NCBI GenBank assembly: GCA_965212205.1
Contig: CBDBUX010000001.1
Span: forward strand, 62,001-126,000
Length of the DNA stretch: 64,000 bases
Origin: JAHEJJ01 sp965212205
GTDB taxonomy: Bacteria > Bacteroidota > Bacteroidia > Flavobacteriales > Flavobacteriaceae
Direction: 5' to 3'
The notes under the pieces are model-generated. The model was given only the letters and a program-made list of their open reading frames with translations, ran no database searches and was not told where the DNA came from. Made by a program: the position numbers and the translations under genes. Positions within the stretch are counted from its first letter, which is position 1. Every line of letters starts with the position of its first letter. This document shows positions 26,909 through 35,814 of this stretch, in pieces.

Positions 26909-27943
26909 CTAGACCGGTAATTCACCGTTTTGATCCCAACGATTAATCCATGAACTCATAAGAGATACCCACTCATCCCTGTCATTTAAACACGGGATAT
27001 GGATGTACTGTTGCCCGCCGGCCTCCTGGAACTGTTTCTTCCCTTCCATTGCAATTTCCTCGAGTGTCTCCAGGCAATCGCTTACAAATGCAGGAGTGAT
27101 TACCGCCAGGTTCTCTTTGCCTTCTGCTGCGAGCCTTTCGAATTCATAATCGGTATATGGTTTTAGCCACGGATCACCGGCTAACCTGCTTTGAAACGAA
27201 CTGCTGACTTTCTCAACTGGCAAGTTTAATTCTTTTATTACCCGCTTTGTGGTGTCATAGCACTGATGTCTGTAACATGTATGATGCGCAACAGAGTTTA
27301 TGCTACAACAGTGATCATCGATCTGACAATGAAAGCGCGTAGGATCAGATTTCCTGATATGACGCTCCGGAATACCATGATAAGAAAATAAAATATGATC
27401 GTAAGGAAACCCTGCAAGATGTTCGGATATCAAATCGGAAAGAACTTTTATATAATCTGGATGGCTATAGAAGGCAGGCAGGGTCACTATATTCATCTCG
27501 GGGAAGTGCTGTTTTTGAACTTCTATGGTTTTCACCACAACCGTTTCATAAGAGCTCATAGCATAATGAGGATAAAGCGGCACCAGGAGTACTTCATCTA
27601 CCCCCTGCTCCCGAAGAGATTCTAATGCATCTTGAATGCGCATCGAACCATATCGCATCCCCAGTGCAACCGGAAGATTTGTGTGCTCCTGTACTTTTTC
27701 CTGAAAACGCCTGGAAATCACAATCAATGGAGAACCTTCCTCCCACCAGATCTTTTTATAAGCTTCGGCCGATTTTTTGGGGCGTGTTCTAAGAATTATC
27801 CCCCGAACTATGATGTTCCGCAGCCAAAGGGGCACATCGATAACCCTTTCATCCATTAAAAATTCGTCGAGGTACGGTTTAAGATCCTTTGGCTCAGGAC
27901 TGTCAGGAGACCCCAAATTCACCAATAAAACACCTTTTTTCAT
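26909..27943 (-). CDS. hemH: Ferrochelatase
   Basis: This 344-residue enzyme inserts Fe2+ into protoporphyrin IX, the last step of protohaem synthesis. It has the family start 'KKGVLLVNLGSPDSP', the metal-binding His189 in LFSYHGIPERH, and the acidic 'DCLETLEEI' segment near 289-297. A cysteine-rich stretch (Cys206, 212, 213, 223 and 228) lies just after the His motif. Some bacterial ferrochelatases carry a [2Fe-2S] cluster, but the spacing here differs from the well-known examples. The gene is divergent from the TraB-domain gene. Confidence 0.95.
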   Translation of the reverse strand: MKKGVLLVNLGSPDSPEPKDLKPYLDEFLMDERVIDVPLWLRNIIVRGIILRTRPKKSAEAYKKIWWEEGSPLIVISRRFQEKVQEHTNLPVALGMRYGSMRIQDALESLREQGVDEVLLVPLYPHYAMSSYETVVVKTIEVQKQHFPEMNIVTLPAFYSHPDYIKVLSDLISEHLAGFPYDHILFSYHGIPERHIRKSDPTRFHCQIDDHCCSINSVAHHTCYRHQCYDTTKRVIKELNLPVEKVSSSFQSRLAGDPWLKPYTDYEFERLAAEGKENLAVITPAFVSDCLETLEEIAMEGKKQFQEAGGQQYIHIPCLNDRDEWVSLMSSWINRWDQNGELPV

Positions 27944-28167
27944 AAGAGTTAAAGTCTTATCAGGCCATTTTAGGCCTTGGATTAGGGGATAATTTTTTTA
28001 ACAGCGCTAAAATAATACATGCCTTTAAAATCCGTTAGTTTAAGACGTTACCTTTTTGTGATAAGCTTATAAACAACTTCTATGGAATAACCACCCATGA
28101 GGTTTTTGCAGAAAAAAGGATAACGTCCAAGCCTGCTCAGGCGCGAGATCCCAAATGTAACCAAAAG

Positions 28168-31100
28168 ATGCGCTTAGCCTGCACCCTAGCATTTCTATGC
28201 CTTTCATTTGTGCTAAAAGCACAGGACCGAAACAGTTTGTTATGGGAGATTTCCGGTAATGGACTAAATGAGTCTTCATATCTCTATGGCACAATGCACG
28301 TTAGCAAGAAAATTGCTTTCAGACTAGACGATGTATTCTTCGAAGCACTTCAAAGCAGCGAAATTGTCGCCCTGGAATCTGATCCGGATACCTGGTTGGA
28401 TAATGAAATTCATCGAAGTCCGGATGGTTATGATTCCGGTTTTGACAGCAAAGGATTTTATCGGAATGCTTTTTTATTGGAGGCTCCCGAAATCAAAGAA
28501 ATTGCCGCATATCTTGCTTTTGATGACCGGTTGATCAACAACATACTCTACCGGACCAACGAATACGCCCAGAATTTCGAAGAAGAAACCTACCTGGACA
28601 TGTTTATTTACCAGGCGGGTGCCAAGTTCGACAAGACCATTGTTGCCTTAGAAAATTTAGAAGAGTCTTCAACCTTGGTTGCCAGGGCCAGCATGAATGC
28701 CATGAAAAACAAACCGGATGAATGGCTTCAAAAAAAGATGCAGGGCCAGGACCTGAATTACTTAATGCAAAACGCCTACCGTGAGCGAAATATCGACTTG
28801 CTCGATTCCATAGATCGTGCGATGTATACCGATTACTATCGTAAGAACATGCTGTACATCCGCAATGAGAACATGACTGAAAGCCTCGATAGCGTAATGC
28901 AAAACGGAAAAGTTTTCGCAGGCATTGGTGCCGCCCATCTTCCAGGATCTCATGGAGTTATTCAACTCCTAAAAAATAAAGGGTATTCCGTTCTGCCATT
29001 GGTTTCAGGCTCTACAACCAAGGGGCGTCAATTGAAGCAGGAATTTGAAAAGAAAATAAGACCAACCCCGCTTTCAGAACAGTCTCCCGAGGATCTAAGT
29101 TTTAAGCTTTTGCTTCCCAACAAATTATATCCGGTAGCAGAAAACAAAACTACCGTATACGTTTCTCCCGATCTGGCCAATGGCAGTTATGTGATGGTCA
29201 ACCGAATCCCGACCTATTCTTTCCTCAGGGAGGTTTCCTTTGCCCTTGGGGATATCGAAAACCTGCTGTTCGAAAATATTCCTGGTGAGATTATCCGGAC
29301 CGATCGAATCATGCGAAGTGGAGTTGAAGGAATCGATATTATCAACAAATTAAAAAATGGGGACTTTCAACGTTACCAGATCTTTATAAAACCCCTGGAA
29401 ATACTAATCTTTAAGATGTCGGGCGAAGGTAAATACGTGCTAGATTATTCAGACCGGATCTTTGATAGCCTTAGTTTCAGATCTGCCTCGGCAGAAAGGA
29501 TATCCCTCAGGTCGGCCTATGAAGACTTTGATATATCCATGCCAGGAGACTATACATTTTATAATCCCTCGCGTTTTGGGCTGCGGATGATTGAGGCCTA
29601 TCAACCCACTTCAGAGGCCTATTTTTTCCTCCGACGAGCCAGTCTGAATGACCTTAAATACCTCGAGGAAGATCAGTTCGAATTGCAGCAGATTCAAAAA
29701 CGATTTTACCAGGAACTCGACCTGGAAGGTGAGTTCGATGACGCTGAAAACAAATCGCTGCGGTCTCAAGCCGTTTTCGACCATGAAGAGGGGAGGATAC
29801 TTTATCTAAAAACGATTTTAAACCGGGGTGATTACTATTTGCTGGGCGCTCTGAGCTGCCAAAAAGCTGAAGCTGACACTTTTTTCGATTCTTTTACGCT
29901 GAAGCCCGAGGCCTATCCCGAAGCCTTTGAAAAGATTAGGGATACCGCTTTGTTATTTACAACAATATCCCCTGTTAAACCTAAAAGATTTGTTGAAAAT
30001 AGCAATGGATATTTCCGCAGGCAGTCTAAGACAAAATCGTATAACCCTTATACCAAAAAGACCTTTTATCAGAATAAAAACAGCGAAGCCATTTCAGTTG
30101 AATTTAATAAAGGGCACGACCTGCTGGCTTTTCCCAATATAGATTCACTATGGTCGCTTAGAAAAAACCAGTACAGAAAAAAGAAGTTTCAAATTCTTGA
30201 CGAAAAAATACTCGAAAAGAACAACGAAGTTCAAGAGCTTCAATTTATCGCTTCTGATTCAATGAGCACCCGTGGGATCCTCGTAAAAAACGTGGTAAAA
30301 GGGGGAGTCCTCTATGAGTTAAAGGCCATCGTAGATACTTCGGAAACACCCAGTAAATTTGTATCGGATTTTTTCAACAATTTTGAACCCCTCGATACCA
30401 TAGTAGGCAAGCCTCTGGTAAAAGATAAGACCAAAGAATTCTTCGATGCGCTTCGTAGAAATGACAGTATTGTTTATAAAGGCTATCGCTTCCCCTATTT
30501 TGACCAATCGCATATTGATTCGCTGGAGTTTTACATCGCAGGATTCGAATATGATCAGGAAACCAGGCATATACAGTCTCACCTGATCCAAAAACTCGGA
30601 AATTTTGAGACTGAGGACAGCTGGGAGTTTTTTAGAGACTTTTATCAAAGATGCTACGGAAATTCGATGGCTCAGGTGAAGATCCTGCAATCATTATCCA
30701 AGCACAGCTCGGACCATGCTTCGTTGCTCCTTTTGGAATTGATGGCACAGGATTTACCCCTGGTCTCGAATGCTAAAGATATCAGCAGGATTTTTAAACC
30801 TTATAAAAAGGATTTGGAAACGGCCAAAATTCTCTTCCCCGAACTCCTTGATTTCAGCAATGTACAAGAGTATAAATTGGAAATCTTTTCGCTACTGGCC
30901 GAGCTGAAATCTAACGGACTGATCAAAAGTTCTTCCTACAAAAAACATGTCGATCAACTGCTTGCCGACGCCAGGATACAGCTCAAGCGGCACATAGCAA
31001 GAGAAGGAAATGTTCATATACAACGATCTTCACATTATCTTTCAAGACGCAATACTACGGCCCTTCTTGAAGACTACGCCATACTTCTTCATCCCTATAA

Positions 31101-31683
31101 AAAATCAAAAGAGGTTCAGCGATTTTTTACCAGATTGAAGGAGGTTAAATCCCCTGAACTAAGAGTTACCTTAGTCGGATTGACGGTCTTAGAAAAAAAT
31201 GAAATGCCGCGCCAGCTGATCGATTCGCTGGCCGGAGATATCAACAGCAGAATATTACTTTTCGAGCGTCTCAGTTCTATGGATAAGACCAATATGTTTC
31301 CATCTTTGTATAGGGTTCAGGAAGCCCTTGCCGAAAGTGCGGTCTTCGAAGACAGGAGTTTTATCGCAAGCAAGGATGAAGTATTCTATCTGGGAACCAA
31401 AACATTAAAGCTGGACGACAAGCTCTTTTTGGGATATTATTTTAAGGTCAGGAGTAATCAGGATTTCGATAAAAATTTTAAAGTACATCTGGTCGTATAT
31501 GAAAACTCAGATGAAATACAATCTGAATACTTTTACAAGAACGATGGATATCGCATGAGCGATATGGATACAGACCAAAGTGCTATGGATTACGTTAGCG
31601 AAGAATTTGAGCTAAAGGACAGGGCCCGAGCCATTGTCTATCATCCCGAAGCCAACTCGGCATATAGTCAACTCGGATTCTAA
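28168..31683 (+). CDS. TraB/GumN-domain protein with very large C-terminal extension
   Basis: This is a 1171-residue exported protein with a signal peptide (1-18). Residues 20-290 form a TraB/GumN domain: 'LWEISGNGLNESSYLYGTMH', 'IVALESDPDTW' and 'FAGIGAAHLPGSHGVIQLL' correspond to the GTxH, glutamate and GAAHL motifs of this putative metalloprotease (Tiki-like) fold. TraB/GumN proteins are usually about 300 residues. The other 880 residues are unfamiliar to me; they look globular, alternating beta-rich and helical stretches, without obvious repeats. The DUF1460 gene follows 30 nt downstream. The substrate is unknown. Confidence 0.78.
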   Translation: MRLACTLAFLCLSFVLKAQDRNSLLWEISGNGLNESSYLYGTMHVSKKIAFRLDDVFFEALQSSEIVALESDPDTWLDNEIHRSPDGYDSGFDSKGFYRNAFLLEAPEIKEIAAYLAFDDRLINNILYRTNEYAQNFEEETYLDMFIYQAGAKFDKTIVALENLEESSTLVARASMNAMKNKPDEWLQKKMQGQDLNYLMQNAYRERNIDLLDSIDRAMYTDYYRKNMLYIRNENMTESLDSVMQNGKVFAGIGAAHLPGSHGVIQLLKNKGYSVLPLVSGSTTKGRQLKQEFEKKIRPTPLSEQSPEDLSFKLLLPNKLYPVAENKTTVYVSPDLANGSYVMVNRIPTYSFLREVSFALGDIENLLFENIPGEIIRTDRIMRSGVEGIDIINKLKNGDFQRYQIFIKPLEILIFKMSGEGKYVLDYSDRIFDSLSFRSASAERISLRSAYEDFDISMPGDYTFYNPSRFGLRMIEAYQPTSEAYFFLRRASLNDLKYLEEDQFELQQIQKRFYQELDLEGEFDDAENKSLRSQAVFDHEEGRILYLKTILNRGDYYLLGALSCQKAEADTFFDSFTLKPEAYPEAFEKIRDTALLFTTISPVKPKRFVENSNGYFRRQSKTKSYNPYTKKTFYQNKNSEAISVEFNKGHDLLAFPNIDSLWSLRKNQYRKKKFQILDEKILEKNNEVQELQFIASDSMSTRGILVKNVVKGGVLYELKAIVDTSETPSKFVSDFFNNFEPLDTIVGKPLVKDKTKEFFDALRRNDSIVYKGYRFPYFDQSHIDSLEFYIAGFEYDQETRHIQSHLIQKLGNFETEDSWEFFRDFYQRCYGNSMAQVKILQSLSKHSSDHASLLLLELMAQDLPLVSNAKDISRIFKPYKKDLETAKILFPELLDFSNVQEYKLEIFSLLAELKSNGLIKSSSYKKHVDQLLADARIQLKRHIAREGNVHIQRSSHYLSRRNTTALLEDYAILLHPYKKSKEVQRFFTRLKEVKSPELRVTLVGLTVLEKNEMPRQLIDSLAGDINSRILLFERLSSMDKTNMFPSLYRVQEALAESAVFEDRSFIASKDEVFYLGTKTLKLDDKLFLGYYFKVRSNQDFDKNFKVHLVVYENSDEIQSEYFYKNDGYRMSDMDTDQSAMDYVSEEFELKDRARAIVYHPEANSAYSQLGF

Positions 31684-31713
31684 TTTGTAGATTTGTTTTA
31701 GAAAGCTTCAAAA

Positions 31714-32553
31714 GTGCGTTTCATTACTATTTTATTACTAATCCTTACTGCAACCGTCTCCTCTAGGGCCCAGAATCTAAGCTATTCGAAGGAAGATGTG
31801 CGCGCATTTGAGATGAAGGTCGAAGAAATAAAGCCACTGGATCAACCCAATATGGGTGGTACTGTGGTAGCCATTGGCAAAACATTTACCGGAATGCCCT
31901 ACCATAGTAAGACCCTGGAAATTCACAATGATGAAAAACTGGTGATCAATCTCAGAGGTTTTGACTGCACCACTTATGTTGAGAATGTACTGGCATTCTC
32001 TTTATTGCTTAAAAAAGAAGCAGATGAATTGGAAGCTTTTGGTAGCATCCTGACGAATATTCGGTACCGCGACGGAGATCTGCAAGGGTATTCCTCAAGA
32101 CTGCATTATTTTTCGGACTGGTTGTATAACAATGAGGTAAAGGGCCTGGTACGCAATATATCATGCGAGCTCGGAGGTGTAAAACTTAAAAAGGAGATTT
32201 CCTTTATGACAAAACACCGGGAACTCTATCCTGGCCTTGAGGATGATAAGAGTTTCGAGCACGTGCAGACCACTGAGGAAAGACTTAGTGGGAATGAGCT
32301 ATGCTATATCCCAAAAGAGAAAATTAGTGATGTGGAATCGAGGATTGAGGATGGTGATATCATCGCGCTGGCCACCTCCATTGTAGGACTCGATGTTACC
32401 CATACCGGCTTTGCGCACCGCAAGGCCAACGGGCGTATCTACCTTCTCCATGCTTCGAGTTCGGGCCAGGTTGAAATTTCCGAAAAGCCATTGGCAGATT
32501 ATCTTGACAGTATCAAAAACAATATTGGCATCCTGGTAGCACGGCCACTTTAG
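31714..32553 (+). CDS. DUF1460 family cell-wall amidase-like protein
   Basis: The 279-residue protein starts at a GTG (31714), because the signal peptide (about 1-20, ending SRAQ) begins there and no ATG precedes it. DUF1460 proteins have an NlpC/P60-like papain fold and act as N-acetylmuramoyl-L-alanine amidase-like enzymes. The likely nucleophile is Cys85 in RGFDCTTYVENVLAF, and a His lies in 'VTHTGFAHR'. It probably cleaves peptidoglycan fragments in the periplasm. It is 30 nt after the TraB-domain gene and convergent with the ThuA gene. Confidence 0.87.
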   Translation: MRFITILLLILTATVSSRAQNLSYSKEDVRAFEMKVEEIKPLDQPNMGGTVVAIGKTFTGMPYHSKTLEIHNDEKLVINLRGFDCTTYVENVLAFSLLLKKEADELEAFGSILTNIRYRDGDLQGYSSRLHYFSDWLYNNEVKGLVRNISCELGGVKLKKEISFMTKHRELYPGLEDDKSFEHVQTTEERLSGNELCYIPKEKISDVESRIEDGDIIALATSIVGLDVTHTGFAHRKANGRIYLLHASSSGQVEISEKPLADYLDSIKNNIGILVARPL

Positions 32554-32645
32554 TAGAATTCATCTTATGCCTTGGCAGCTTAGATCACAACGCTTTTTTT
32601 GAGTTGCAGAAGGCAGGTCGGTTCATGCTTGGATTGTTGGAATTA

Positions 32646-33419
32646 TTATTCGCGCCCCAGGCAGTATTCAATCCCTCCTAGAAGGTGGTTCTGAAAATCG
32701 GCTTCGTCGAAGGAGGCTTCGGTATGGCCCCCACCGGTATAGAAGGAACGTCCTCCATCGAATTCATGATACCATGCAATAGGGTGAAAGTCGCCGTTGG
32801 TGCCTCCCTCGTACGACGTTTCATCGAGGTTGATCAGTACCTGAATATCCGGGTTTATGCTTTTAAAATTATACCATTCATCCTCCCTTAGCCATCGATC
32901 TCCCAAATGAGCTGTTGATCCATGAGATGTGTCAACAACTTCGAGAACCGCTTCTCTGACATTGGGGTTGCTCGGATGACTATCGAAGTAGGCTCCTACC
33001 AACTCTCCATACCAGGGCCATCTATATTCTGTGTCAGTTGCAGCGTGTATGCCCATAAAGCTACCTCCCTGATTGATGTAGGCCTTAAAAGCATTTTCCT
33101 GATCGGTATCCAAAACATCCCGGGTAGTGCTGAGAAAGATCACAAGATCGAAATCCTGTAAGCCAGGTGTAGTAAAAACCGATGCCTCTTCGCTTTGGGT
33201 AATCTCAAAATTGTTCTCTTTGCCAAGATTTCTCAAGGTAGTCACTCCTTTCTCAATCGACCGATGACGAAAACCAGCCGTTTTAGTGAATACCAGAATG
33301 CTCGCAGATACCTGGTCCTGTGCGGGTATTTCTTTTTCTTCCTCCGATTTCGGCTGGCATTGCAGTATCATAAAGGAGAAAAGCAGCAAAAAGGTTGGTT
33401 TCCAATGGAGTTGTCTCAT
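32646..33419 (-). CDS. ThuA domain lipoprotein
   Basis: The 257-residue protein has a lipoprotein signal ending at Cys21 (FSFMILQC). It consists of one ThuA domain, a class I glutamine amidotransferase-like fold seen in trehalose-utilisation clusters. Recognisable segments are 'VFTKTAGFRHRSIEKG', 'FMGIHAATDTEYRWPWYG', 'REDEWYNF' and 'GGRSFYTGGGHT'. The enzyme activity of the family is unsettled, with sugar metabolism the usual guess. It lies 48 nt downstream of the AraC regulator gene on the same strand and could be co-transcribed with it. Confidence 0.87.
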   Translation of the reverse strand: MRQLHWKPTFLLLFSFMILQCQPKSEEEKEIPAQDQVSASILVFTKTAGFRHRSIEKGVTTLRNLGKENNFEITQSEEASVFTTPGLQDFDLVIFLSTTRDVLDTDQENAFKAYINQGGSFMGIHAATDTEYRWPWYGELVGAYFDSHPSNPNVREAVLEVVDTSHGSTAHLGDRWLREDEWYNFKSINPDIQVLINLDETSYEGGTNGDFHPIAWYHEFDGGRSFYTGGGHTEASFDEADFQNHLLGGIEYCLGRE

Positions 33420-33467
33420 ATTAACTATGTATTAAATCAACTATATAGTAAAATTCCCTTAGAATTA

Positions 33468-34358
33468 TTAGGTATTGGTGAGCGACATCAGGTATTTTTT
33501 CGGAGTGGTCCCATACTTTTTCTTGAAGGCCGTGATAAAATGACTTGCTGTGCTATATCCCACCCGGTGTCCAACTTCATTGACGTTATACTGGCCCGAT
33601 TCGAGCATTTTACGGGCGTAATCCATTTTGTATTCGAACAAAAAAGTGTACACCGGCTCCCCATAGATTTGTTTAAACCCCTCTTTTAACTTTTTAAGCG
33701 GCAGTCCGATCTGCTGAGACAACTCGGTAAGCGATGGAGGTTCGGTCATCTGAGCTATGATTATCTCCTTGGCCTGTCGGATACGCCTAACATTATCCTC
33801 ATCTACTAAAAAAGGACAGTTCTCGGCATCGGCGTCCACATTTCGATTGAAATAAAGTGACATCAACTCATAAACCTTTGCCCGCACATAAAGTTCTTTT
33901 ACAGAAGGATGAAGGTTAACGTTGATCACCTGACTCAGGATCACGGCCATAGCCGGACTGATATTTTCCTGGGCATAGTATTTTTTATCCCGGTTCTCTG
34001 CGGTGAGAAAGTGAATGTAATCTGCTTCTCTCGAGAAAAGTGCATGGAAATTACGAATTGTCATCACCACCGATACCAACCAACTTTCGGCCTGTAATTC
34101 AAGATTCATCGGCAGGTCGATTTGAGGATTATAGAGCAATAACGAATTTTCATCGCTTACTTCCAAGGCATAGCGCCCTTCATTGAAAACGAATTTTCCA
34201 CTGCCCTTTAAACAAAAATGAAACTGAATGTAGGAATTGTCGATCTCTCGCCTAAACCTCTGAATATCCGGGCTTTCATTCTGAAATTTTAGTACATAAA
34301 AACCGTTTTCTAAAACTATTTCTTCAATCGAACCTTGAGCGATATTTTTAAGCGCCAT
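33468..34358 (-). CDS. AraC family transcriptional regulator
   Basis: This is a 296-residue regulator. The N-terminal sensing half includes 'YIQFHFCLKGSGKFVFNEG', a pattern recalling PchR/YbtA-type siderophore-responsive AraC proteins. The C-terminal AraC double helix-turn-helix (about 195-292) has 'LTELSQQIGLPLKKLKEGFK' and 'VGYSTASHFITAFKKKYG'. It is transcribed away from the hemA operon. A perfect 8-3-8 palindrome lies 23 nt upstream of its start codon. I infer a role in iron or haem control from the PchR-like look and the context, not from any visible ligand site. Confidence 0.88.
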   Translation of the reverse strand: MALKNIAQGSIEEIVLENGFYVLKFQNESPDIQRFRREIDNSYIQFHFCLKGSGKFVFNEGRYALEVSDENSLLLYNPQIDLPMNLELQAESWLVSVVMTIRNFHALFSREADYIHFLTAENRDKKYYAQENISPAMAVILSQVINVNLHPSVKELYVRAKVYELMSLYFNRNVDADAENCPFLVDEDNVRRIRQAKEIIIAQMTEPPSLTELSQQIGLPLKKLKEGFKQIYGEPVYTFLFEYKMDYARKMLESGQYNVNEVGHRVGYSTASHFITAFKKKYGTTPKKYLMSLTNT

Positions 34359-34381
34359 TGTGAAACTGGATATTAAAATTA

Positions 34382-34400
34382 ATTTAGAATCTTTCTAAAT
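34382..34400. promoter_or_regulatory. Perfect 8-3-8 palindrome, Fur-family-like operator
   Basis: ATTTAGAATCTTTCTAAAT consists of ATTTAGAA, spacer TCT, and its exact reverse complement TTCTAAAT. It is 24-42 nt upstream of the AraC ATG, in the AraC/hemA divergent spacer. The core TTTAGAA-N3-TTCTAAA equals the iron control element bound by Irr, a Fur-family protein of Rhizobiales. A similar site lies at the suf promoter. Confidence 0.6.
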
Positions 34401-34429
34401 AATATTAGTCTATTCCCCAATATTTACTG

Positions 34430-34437
34430 CAAATGTA
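34430..34437 (-). promoter_or_regulatory. -7 element for the AraC regulator gene
   Basis: On the minus strand TACATTTG matches TAnnTTTG. Transcription from it would start near 34424 and run through the palindrome at 34382-34400 within a 60-70 nt leader. No -33 TTTG is seen. Confidence 0.35.
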
Positions 34438-34508
34438 GCGTATTTGAATGAAAAGCGGATTTTTAATAAATCGAAAACTTAGAACGTTATAATTTGTACC
34501 TCCAGCGT

Positions 34509-34539
34509 TATTTTTGCCCGATTACTCCTTTTATTTTTG
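34509..34539 (+). promoter_or_regulatory. Two candidate -7 elements for the haem operon
   Basis: TATTTTTG occurs twice, at 34509-34516 and 34532-34539, both matching TAnnTTTG, upstream of the hemA ATG at 34558. A TTTG at 34493-34496 is closer to the first than the usual -33 distance. One or both may start the hemA transcript. Confidence 0.4.
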
Positions 34540-34557
34540 TCTTGCTCAATTGATTAC

Positions 34558-35814
34558 ATGAAGGCGTACCATATTTCCAGGCATCATTCTTTTTACACCA
34601 TAGGCCTGAGCTATAAGAAAGCTAATGCTGATATACGTGGCAAGTTCAGTCTGGAACCGGCTGCCATGGAGCATTTATTAGCAGAGGCCCGGGATGAAGG
34701 AATTGATGGGCTATTGATAATTTCTACTTGTAACCGGACAGAACTACATGGTTTTGCCCAGCATCCATTTCAACTTATAAAGCTACTATGCGACCATGCC
34801 AAAGGTACGGTCGAAGAGTTTCAACAAGTGGCATATGTTTTGAAAAACTATGACGCTATAGACCATTTGTTCAAGGTTGGAACAGGCTTGGATAGCCAGA
34901 TCCTCGGTGATTTTGAAATTATCGGGCAGATCAAAAATAGTTTCTATCGGTCCAAAAAACACGGCCTCACCAATCACTTTCTGGAGCGCTTATGCAATTC
35001 GATCATTCAGGCCAGCAAGAGGGTGAAAAACGAAACTGATATTTCAAGTGGTGCTACTTCGGTAGCTTTTGCTTCAGTGCAGTATATCCTAAAAAATATC
35101 GATGCGGTTTCCGATAAGAATATACTGCTGTTCGGTACGGGTAAAATTGGGCGTAATACCTGCGAAAATCTAATAAAACATACTGGTAATCATCATATCA
35201 CCCTGATTAATCGCACAAAAAACAAAGCTGAGAAAATCGCTGGCAAATTCCAGCTCACGGTAAAAGACTATGGTGATCTTCAAGCGGAGATCCGGAAAAC
35301 CGATGTGCTGATCGTAGCCACCGCAGCTCCCAGCCCAACGATTACCAGTGATCTTATCCACTCCAAAAAACCACTTTTGATCCTCGATCTGTCTATACCG
35401 AAAAATGTGGCCCCAGAAGTCGCCGAACTGCCACAGGTATCGTTGCTGCACCTGGATCACCTCTCGCAGATTACCGACGAAACCCTGGAAAGACGAAAAG
35501 AGCATATACCACAGGCACAAACAATCATCGATGAAGTAAAGACCGATTTCATTCAATGGCTGGAGACCCGAAAATTTGCTCCGGTTATCAAAGCGCTAAA
35601 GAAGAAATTAAAAACGATGAAGGAGGAGGAAATCGATTTCCAGTCTAAAAAAATAAGCGATTTCAATGCACAACAGGCCGATCTGGTCTCGGATCGGATT
35701 ATTCACAAGATCACCAAACGCTTCGTAAACCATCTTAAAGATTCGGACATCGATGCCGAAGACAGCCTTGAATTTATCCAAAAGGTATTCCAACTTGAAG
35801 TGGAATCTCCATGA
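34558..35814 (+). CDS. hemA: Glutamyl-tRNA reductase
   Basis: The protein has 418 residues from the ATG at 34558. The open frame extends 7 codons up to a TTG, but family members begin near this Met. It reduces glutamyl-tRNA(Glu) to glutamate-1-semialdehyde with NADPH, the first committed step of C5-pathway haem synthesis. The catalytic Cys58 lies in IISTCNRTELHGFA. The Rossmann motif is LLFGTGKIGRNTCENL near 192-207, and a helical dimerisation domain ends the protein. It heads an operon: hemC starts in an ATGA overlap with its stop. The partner hemL is not in this window. Confidence 0.95.
   Translation: MKAYHISRHHSFYTIGLSYKKANADIRGKFSLEPAAMEHLLAEARDEGIDGLLIISTCNRTELHGFAQHPFQLIKLLCDHAKGTVEEFQQVAYVLKNYDAIDHLFKVGTGLDSQILGDFEIIGQIKNSFYRSKKHGLTNHFLERLCNSIIQASKRVKNETDISSGATSVAFASVQYILKNIDAVSDKNILLFGTGKIGRNTCENLIKHTGNHHITLINRTKNKAEKIAGKFQLTVKDYGDLQAEIRKTDVLIVATAAPSPTITSDLIHSKKPLLILDLSIPKNVAPEVAELPQVSLLHLDHLSQITDETLERRKEHIPQAQTIIDEVKTDFIQWLETRKFAPVIKALKKKLKTMKEEEIDFQSKKISDFNAQQADLVSDRIIHKITKRFVNHLKDSDIDAEDSLEFIQKVFQLEVESP

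Noticed and set aside
31696..31713. TTTTAGAAAGCTTCAAAA just before the DUF1460 start as a fourth copy of the palindromic operator
   Set aside because: Only the left half fits; the right half lacks the TTCTAAA order, and the symmetry comes mainly from the central AGCT. The gene has no iron link.
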